DNA of 64,000 nucleotides, taken from positions 264,525,562 through 264,589,561 of the forward strand of contig JARDYH010000003.1 in NCBI GenBank assembly GCA_029215795.1. The letters run 5' to 3'. The DNA comes from Anniella stebbinsi. Its lineage: Eukaryota; Chordata; Lepidosauria; Squamata; Anniellidae. Positions 57,779 through 64,000 of this stretch are shown here, piece after piece (position 1 is the stretch's first letter; each line of letters starts with the position of its first letter). The translations under genes were made by a program, and so were the position numbers. The notes beneath the pieces are model-generated. The model did not search any database, was not told the origin of the DNA, and worked only from the letters and a program-made list of their open reading frames with translations.

Positions 57779-58856
57779 TTATACATTTTTCCAAAATTGC
57801 AATGATTCTTTTGAAGGTGTATATCTCCTCCCCTTTACTAAAATATATTCTAGAAATAAACCCCAAATACTTCCAAAATCATTCTTTTTAGTTAATCCCA
57901 TCCTAACTTTCATTATACATGTTAATCTATCGTTAATTGCAATATCCCACACTCCTTTATACCATTCTTCTATACTATAATTCCCTTGTATTTTCCAGCT
58001 TTTAGCTATCATTAATCTAGCCGGTGTCAGGAGATTGTTTATCAATTCTCTTATATTATTCTTACCATATTCTTTATCAAATAACCCTAATAAAGCTATA
58101 TTTGGATTTATTTCCACATTCTTACCCAATATCTCACTTATCTCCTTAAAAACTCTTTTCCATTTTTTTTAACTTATTCACATGTCCACCACATATGGTA
58201 ATACGTCCCCACATCCTGACAACCCCTCCAACATAACTTTGATATTTTCTATCTATCTGATGTAATCTTACAGGAATGAGATACCATCTCCAGATTATTT
58301 TATAATGATTTTCTTTTATCCTTATTGAAAGCAACTTTAAAGTTCTTCCCATATCTTCCCCCATCTGTCCCCAGTAATTTTAATTTTTAAATCTTCTTCC
58401 CAGATTGTTTTCAGAATTTCTTGAGATTCATCCTCCTTTAACAATATCTTATATATTTCGCTTGTTATACCTTTTTTACTTTTATTTTTATTTTCTCCCT
58501 CCTTCTCTCTAGACTCAATTAGCTTTTCAAATCTTGTTTCCTTTCTACAGTCCTTATTTTCCTTTTTCCATTTTTGTGTCCACTGTTCCAATTGTAAAGT
58601 CTTAAACCATAATTTTTTTTTGCCCTATTAGAACCTCTTCTATTTGCTTTTTATCAACCAATCTCCTTACCCGATCTTTCACTTTAATTATTTTTTTCTC
58701 CCGCAATAGCCCTTCCAGTTCTCTTTTCAAATTACCTGGAAAGTTTTCCAGTAAAACCACTGGGGGCAGAGGGGAAATTCCTGGCAATAGGTTCTTCTTA
58801 TACCTTTCCCAGATTTCTATGATATTTCTTAGGATGGGATTTTCCAAATCCTTCAA
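57779..58856 (-). pseudogene. L1 ORF2 C-terminal region, multiply frameshifted
   Basis: Fragments in different frames at 58602-58856, 58337-58591, 58146-58364 and 57779-58129 together cover the C-terminal part. They include KLLSIRIKENHYKIIWRWYL, where the family's zinc-knuckle region is expected soon after, and SWKIQGNYSIEEWYKGVWDI near the end. The knuckle cysteines are not in one frame. This is the most decayed part of the element. Confidence 0.75.
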
Positions 58857-59055
58857 TCGACTCTTTAGTATTTTTCTAAAAAAAACATTTTGTAACTTTA
58901 ACTCTATATCTCCTGTCTGCGTCTTTAACCATTCTAAATCCTCTTCCCCTACTATACTATTTATAACATATCTTAATTAGTTAGCTATATAATACATCTT
59001 TATATTCGGGAGTCCTAACCCTCCTTCCCTTTGAATCTTATTCCATTTTGTCTTA

Positions 59056-60399
59056 TTAATTCTTTCTATCCCCATTACAATAATTATTTAGCATGCTTTG
59101 CCAACTTCTTAATTCTACTTCTGTTATTTTAATTGGTAACATTCTAAACAAAAAATTAATCTTTGGTAATATTTTCATTTTAATTACCGCTATTCTACCA
59201 AACCATGAATGCTTTAATTTCCTATAAGCCTCTAACTTTTCCATTATTTGTTTTTGTAACCTACTAAAATTTATTTCCTCTAAGCTTTCTAACTCTTTCG
59301 TAATATAAATTAAATAGCGTATTATATTTTTAACCTTCAAATCTAATTTTAAACTACACTCATCCCTTTCTACTTTATCATAATTAAATAACATCATCTC
59401 TGATTTCCCCCAATTTACCTGTAATCCAGTAACCTCTCCAAATTCTCTCAAATGTTGTTTTATTTCTTCTATACTTCCCCCCGGATTTTCTAATGTCAAT
59501 AAAGTATCATCCGCAAACTTATTAATTTTTATTTTTTCCTCCCCTCCTATCCCTTTCAGCCTCTCATCCTCCCTAATAACATTTGCCAATATTTCAATCA
59601 CAATTGCAAATAATATTGGGGAGAGAGGACACCCTTGTCTTGTACCTCGGGCTAAGGTAATTTGTTGTGTTAAGCCATCATTTACTATCACCTCCACCTT
59701 ATTGCTTGCATAAAGCAGATTAATCACTCCCATGAACCTTTCTCCTAAACCAAATATCTTTATAATAGTTTTTAACGCCGGCCATTCCACGCAATCAAAG
59801 GCTTTAAAAATATCCAATGCTATCAACTCTGCTTTTAAGTTCCTTCTTTTAATAATATTTATTATATTTAGTACCCTCCCTATTAAATTTGGCATTTGCC
59901 TTCCTGGAATGGATCTACATTGATCCTTTTTTATATACTCATTTATAAAAGTGTTTAATCTTGTTGCCATAATTGCTGTAAATATTTTAGAATCTTGATT
60001 AATTAAAGAAATAGGTCTATATGAAGCTGGATCTGTTAAATCCTTATCTGATTTCAGGATTAATATCATCAACAAATGTTCCCACAATGGTGGGGTCTTC
60101 TCTCCCTTTATTATATTATTATATAATTTTTCCATTTTTGGTACTAAAAGTTCTTTAAATATCTTATAATATTCCGGCCCCAATCCATCAACTCCTGGAG
60201 ATTTCCCTCCTTTCAATTTATCGATAATTCCCTCTATTTCTTTTCCCATCACTAATGCTTCCATATAATCCCTATCCTTATCTTTTAATCTTAGCTTCCA
60301 ATTTTTCTCTATATATTCCTGTATTCTTGTTTGTGAACCTGCTTCTGATGTATACAAATCCTGATAAAATTCCTCAAAATTTTTAAATTTATCCTTCAT
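59056..60399 (-). pseudogene. L1 ORF2 reverse transcriptase domain
   Basis: 447 codons, the longest open frame in the window. In order it holds KFKNFEEFYQDLYTSEA (1-20), SPGVDGLGPEYYK (68-79), ASYRPISLIN (125-134), LDIFKAFD (first catalytic aspartate near 196), GTRQGCPLSPILFAI (252-266) and FADD (295-298, the YxDD-type active site), then NWGKSEMM. The palm motifs look intact. It is predicted to be RNA-dependent DNA polymerase of target-primed reverse transcription, but separation from the endonuclease and a stop at 59056 make it non-functional in this copy. A CGF-IPGRQ-type block reads CRSIPGRQ here. Confidence 0.9.
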
Positions 60400-61334
60400 T
60401 AAATTACAATTTTCCCCGTTCTATCTTTAATTGTCCTTACTATATTTTTTTCCTTCTTTGATTGCGTGGACCTTGCCAACATTTTTGAGTTTCTGGTACT
60501 ATACTCAAAAAAAATTCTTTTCAAATATATTAATTCTTTCTGAACTCTTTCTATATCCTTTCCCTCATGTTCTTTTCTTTTTGCTTGGAGTTGGGCATAT
60601 ATAAGTTTATCCTTATTAATTTTAAATTGTTCCTCTAATTCCTTAATCTCTTCTTCAATCTTTTTACTATGTGCTTCTTGTTGTCTTTTTAATTTGCATG
60701 ATTCTCTAATACATATTCCTCTTACTGCCGCTTTCATCGTATCCCAGACTATCCCCTGCGAGTTTATTCCTGTTTCGTTTATTTCCCATATAGTCTTAAT
60801 TTCCATTTTCATTTTCTCCACAATATTTTTATAACTTAAAATTTTAGTATCTAATCTCCACCTTTTTGCTTCTCTGTAATCCTTCTTTATTTTAATATCC
60901 ATACTCATTAATGCATGATCTGAAACCTTAATTACATCAATTTCACATTCCATAATCTTAGAAAGCAAATTCTTTGAAACAAATATACAATCAATCCTGG
61001 AGAAACTCTTATATTTTGATGAAAAAAAGTATATTTTTTCTTCCCCTTTTATTATTCTCCAAACATCCTTTAATTCTTTTTGAACCATTACTTTTGCTAA
61101 TCCCGTTTTCCCTATACCTTTTATAATATCTTTATCTTTCATTTTATCCATCACCATATTAAAATCTCCAGCCATTACAATATTTGCATTCTCTACGTTC
61201 CCCATATTACTAAACACATTGTCATAAAATTCCATTTGCTTCTCATTTGGCGCATATACATTAGCCAAAATATATTTTTCTTCCCCCAGGAAACAGTGCA
61301 TTATGATAAATCTTCCCCCCACATCCTTTACCAC
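60399..61334 (-). pseudogene. L1 ORF2 endonuclease C-terminal part and linker
   Basis: About 311 codons. Continues the endonuclease with LANVYAPN, MAGDFNMV (aspartate and asparagine), SRIDCIF and SDHALMSM, the expected remaining catalytic motifs. A long K/E-rich helical linker follows (KIEEEIKELEEQFKINKDKL). The frame starts on a GTG only because of the indel upstream. It ends at a stop at 60399, and the reverse transcriptase continues in a third frame, so a second single-base change separates them. Confidence 0.85.
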
Positions 61335-61588
61335 TTTGACAACATTAATTGCACATTTTTTGAAATTATTATCGCAACACCTCTTGCTTTAGAAGTCCCA
61401 AATGCTTTCTCATATATGCCTATATTCTTCATTTTAAGTTCATTTCTGCCATCTTCTTTTTGATGCGTTTCTTGTAAAAAAATTATATCAGCTTTCCTTT
61501 TATTCAACAACCCTTCAATCCTCTTCCTTTTAATAACACTACCCAACCCATTGACATTTAAAGTTATTAATCTTACTTTATTTTCCAT
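61328..61588 (-). pseudogene. L1 ORF2 endonuclease domain, N-terminal part
   Basis: 86 codons. Shows the start of the APE-type endonuclease of L1 ORF2: ITLNVNGLGS (catalytic/structural asparagine near residue 13) and FLQETH (metal-binding glutamate, residue 40), then GVAIIISKN. The frame ends at a stop just after LMLSK; the next part of the domain resumes in another frame from about 61334, so a single-base indel lies at about 61328-61340. Confidence 0.85.
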
Positions 61589-61833
61589 ATCTCCATTTTT
61601 AATTTTCCCAGTAGGTCTCCTAATGTGATACTATTATCCCCCCTCCTCCCACCCCCTTCCCCCACATATATCCCCCATTTCCCCCCTTCCAATCCCGGGT
61701 TGCCCCGGGCAATGGTTCCTCTTCCCCTCTTCTTAGAACCCTTCGGGGGGGACGGCATACACCTGACATGGAACCCAAACAGAACTCCCCCTCCATTGCT
61801 CTTCTTCTTATCCCTCTTTAAACCATTTCTTAG

Positions 61834-62847
61834 TCACAAACTGCGTCCTCCAGCTGCCCCTTCTTCTTCTCTTTCTTGTTCTTCCTCCATCAAACCCAAG
61901 CTCCTCAGCAGATCCATTCCTTGCTCACATGATGTTATTCTCTGTTGTTTCCCCTTGTAGGTAAATCTCAGAAATACTGGATATCCCCAGCTATAAACAA
62001 TTGAATTCTTCCGCAAAATAGTTGTATACAGCTTCACACTCTTCCTCCATTGGATTGTTTGGTAACAAAGATCCTGATAGATCTGTATCTGTGAAGATTG
62101 AAACATCAATTGCCCAGCACTTCTGATAGTTTGCATCAATTTATCTTTTTTATAAAAGCTGGCGAATCTTATAATTATGTCTCTTGGGGACATCCCACTC
62201 CTTTTAGGGCCAACTCTGTGGATTCTCTCAATATCTTCTTCAGCCCATGAACCTTGAGAGTCCATCTCCTTAATCCATTGCATGGCCTTGTCTTTCAAAA
62301 TCTTTGAATTTTCCCCTTGCTGTTCCTGGAAGAATCTCATACGTATATTCATTCTTCTATCTCTGTCTTCCATAGAGATTAAACGTAAGTTCATATCCTG
62401 TAAAAAAAAATCTTGCACCTCTATCTTCTCTTTGTTCTGTCCTGATTGTTGCTCCAAAGATTCAAATCTGTCATTAAACTTTTGAAGACTGCTTTGTAAT
62501 TCCGCTTGAGAAATCTGTACCTTCTTCACCTCTTGCATAAGCTCTTGCTTCTGTTTCTCTATCATGCCTTGAATGCTAGCCAGTAACGCTTCAGATGACA
62601 TTGACTCCGCTTGTGGTTTCATTATCTTAAGAACTGCTCCTGGCTTAGCTCCATCTTTTTGATTCCCACCTCCGGATATCAGCAGTCCTGTTTTCCCGTT
62701 CGTCACAGCTGTTACTGAATTTTCTGAATTCTTTCTAGTCAGGCGAGACCAACTTTTATCTGAGGGGTGTTCTTTCACCATTGACCACTTTTTTGGCAAG
62801 GTTTCCTTACTTCCCCCCCCTTTGTTGGTCATCAGACATTCAGCCAA
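61834..62847 (-). CDS. L1 ORF1 protein (RNA-binding chaperone), intact frame
   Basis: 337 codons, of typical L1 ORF1p length. Residues 1-80 are a basic, low-complexity N-terminus. About residues 85-165 are rich in E/K/Q/L with heptad-like spacing (SIQGMIEKQKQELMQEVKKV) and should form the trimerising coiled coil. About 167-250 correspond to the RRM, including EEDIERIHRVGPKR and RDIIIRFASF, and about 252-320 to the C-terminal domain (YSWGYPVFLRFTYKGK, LLRSLGL). The family coats L1 RNA and acts as a nucleic acid chaperone in the cytoplasmic RNP. The methionine at 62847 is the first in frame and lies after a presumed 5' UTR. The tail ends in an unusual glutamate-rich stretch. Expression is not known. 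Confidence 0.88.
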   Translation of the reverse strand: MAECLMTNKGGGSKETLPKKWSMVKEHPSDKSWSRLTRKNSENSVTAVTNGKTGLLISGGGNQKDGAKPGAVLKIMKPQAESMSSEALLASIQGMIEKQKQELMQEVKKVQISQAELQSSLQKFNDRFESLEQQSGQNKEKIEVQDFFLQDMNLRLISMEDRDRRMNIRMRFFQEQQGENSKILKDKAMQWIKEMDSQGSWAEEDIERIHRVGPKRSGMSPRDIIIRFASFYKKDKLMQTIRSAGQLMFQSSQIQIYQDLCYQTIQWRKSVKLYTTILRKNSIVYSWGYPVFLRFTYKGKQQRITSCEQGMDLLRSLGLMEEEQEREEEGAAGGRSL

Positions 62848-63232
62848 CAGTTACAGTGTTACAGCTCTCTACTGCCTCTTATTAAAGTCTCTGCTAATTA
62901 ACTAATTAGCAAATACTGTCCAGAGTCCTTCATAAGTACAAATTCTTCTTTACTTTGTTTAAAATTGTATTAACAGAGATATGCGCCGTTTGTTGTTCCA
63001 ATCCCAGCTTGGCTGTTGTCCTGACTCGTTAAAATGCCAGGCAGCTGGTTTATCTACAGCCTCACAATTATCTTCTTTTTATTCTTTGATCATTCCCGTA
63101 CTTAACATTTATCTCCACTTACAGTTTGAAGTTTTCTTAATTGGGATATTCTTCTTTTTCTTTTATCTCCCGGGGGAGGAGAGACAATCTCTGTCCATTT
63201 ACTCCATAATGGAAGTCCCACCCCCCCACTAA
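62848..63232 (-). promoter_or_regulatory. L1 5' untranslated region (presumed promoter)
   Basis: About 385 bp between the upstream target-site duplication and the ORF1 start. It begins, on the minus strand, with TTTAG and a G7 run. L1 5' regions carry the internal promoter, but no specific factor site is claimed here. Confidence 0.6.
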
Positions 63233-63315
63233 AAAGAATTTTCAAATGGTCATACATTTCTAAGTTGGTGACACATCACTCCCTCTAATAATGAACTCAG
63301 ATGGTGAGTGCTCAT

Positions 63316-63726
63316 TAGGAATGTACAGATTTTGTAAAATACATTCTGCCTGCATTTTGCAGATTGTCAGTGGGCTTTTATCCCATCATCCACCCATTGA
63401 CATAATTGATTTTTTCCCACTTTCCCAACTTTGCACAAATTCACACTTGCAAAAATGGGCAAATCCCCCCAAATGTGCAACGTCCCGCAAATGTGTATTT
63501 TCATGCATTAGCCTAGGGGTGAAATTAGCATTTCTGGCCAGTTTTTTTTTAATGTATCTTTCTGCGACTAAATTTGTGTAAAATTCCAGAGAGTAAAAAA
63601 CAACAGTCTGCAAGTCCGCAGGATCCATATGACTCAGGAAAAGCCGGTCTGCCATGGTTTCCGTGGGTCAGGTTCATAGAAATACAAACTCATTTGAATG
63701 TGTTGCAGATATCTCAGATGTCCCTA
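63316..63726. mobile_element. Old hAT-like MITE, 411 bp
   Basis: Starts TAGGAATGTACAG and ends CAGATGTCCCTA, flanked by GTGCTCAT (63308-63315) and GTGCCCAC (63727-63734), 6 of 8 matching. The interior has TTGCACAAAT/TGCAAAAATG words. Similar to 16122-16686 and, in inverse orientation, 44990-45388 and 57330-57560. Confidence 0.62.
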
Positions 63727-63734
63727 GTGCCCAC

Positions 63735-64000
63735 AGGATTATAGCCAAAACGATGCAACTGAGTTTCTTGTATGCTCCCAAGACATCCTTGGGCCACCAT
63801 GCCAGCTTGCTAGAAGAGTGAGCTGCTGCCATACTCTCTTGGCATTCAGGTGACTTAGTACCAATGAGTGAAAAGTATGGCTAGAGTCAGAGGATTTATA
63901 CAGCCCAAAGGAAACCATTGTGACCCCTTCCCTCACCTGCCCACTTCTGAGTTTGTGGCTACAGTACTGGTTCTGTGGTACTGTAGCCAGGAGCTCAGAA
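63735..64000. other. No gene recognised
   Basis: Nothing recognisable in the last 265 bp. Confidence 0.5.

Larger units (their letters stand above)
57653..63232 (-). mobile_element. Nearly full-length L1 LINE, inactivated
   Basis: On the minus strand the order is: 5' untranslated region (63232-62848), ORF1 (62847-61834), a G-rich inter-ORF spacer (about 245 bp), ORF2 in several frames (61588-57779), an AATAAA near 57677 and a short A tail (57653-57662). Flanks AAAGAATCTT (57643-57652) and AAAGAATTTT (63233-63242) match at 9 of 10, consistent with target-primed insertion of a 5.58-kb, full-length copy. ORF1 is open; ORF2 has at least three frame changes, so the copy cannot make a full ORF2 protein. 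AT-rich codon use in ORF2 is typical of L1. Confidence 0.93.

Overview
The window looks like intergenic or intronic DNA from a vertebrate, most likely a squamate reptile (lizard or snake). The evidence is the repeat mix: L1, L2 and CR1 retrotransposons side by side, tRNA-derived SINEs of the kind common in squamates, long dinucleotide and GATA microsatellites, and many short hAT-like DNA transposons. The host is inferred from repeats only. I find no cellular protein-coding gene, rRNA or functional tRNA gene. The only long open frames with recognisable domains belong to transposable elements.

Layout. 0-15 kb: three palindromic, GC-rich hAT-type elements (156-1259, 6335-6985, 13022-14490), one of which splits an older L2 copy, plus CR1 and L2 tails, two smaller hAT-type MITEs and GATA/GA/CTTT microsatellites. 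15-27 kb: degraded MITEs, two L2 tails, a minus-strand SINE, a doubly nested MITE pair (23075-23624), then another large GC-rich palindromic element (24736-26156) followed 26 bp later by a diverged relative (26183-26724). 27-31 kb: a 2.4 kb element (27891-30277) with the same type of ends and a long unexplained interior. 31-43 kb: CR1-like and L2 fragments, palindromic MITEs, a hAT-type element (37703-39197) carrying a solo LTR inside it, and a 1.5 kb palindromic element (40710-42255). 43-57.6 kb: microsatellites, a relative of the LTR-bearing element that preserves its empty site (48690-49302), a tRNA-type SINE, several MITEs and mostly unrecognised sequence. 57.65-63.23 kb: a nearly full-length minus-strand L1 with an intact ORF1 and a frameshifted ORF2. 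63.3-64 kb: another old MITE and unrecognised sequence.

How the parts relate. At least six internally different non-autonomous families share ends of the form TAGGG-TGTGC or TAGG-TGACC and show 8-bp target-site duplications, the pattern of hAT transposition; none encodes a visible transposase. A separate family has GGCC-type ends and 3-bp duplications, as in PIF/Harbinger-type elements. The most unusual structure is in the GC-rich hAT family: tandem stem-loops whose stem bases are CTTACCTG on one side and CAGGTAAG on the other, so that consensus-like 5' splice donor motifs occur on both strands every 20-200 bp. The L1, L2 and SINE copies give the retrotransposon context, and several insertions can be dated relative to one another because one interrupts another at an exact target-site duplication.
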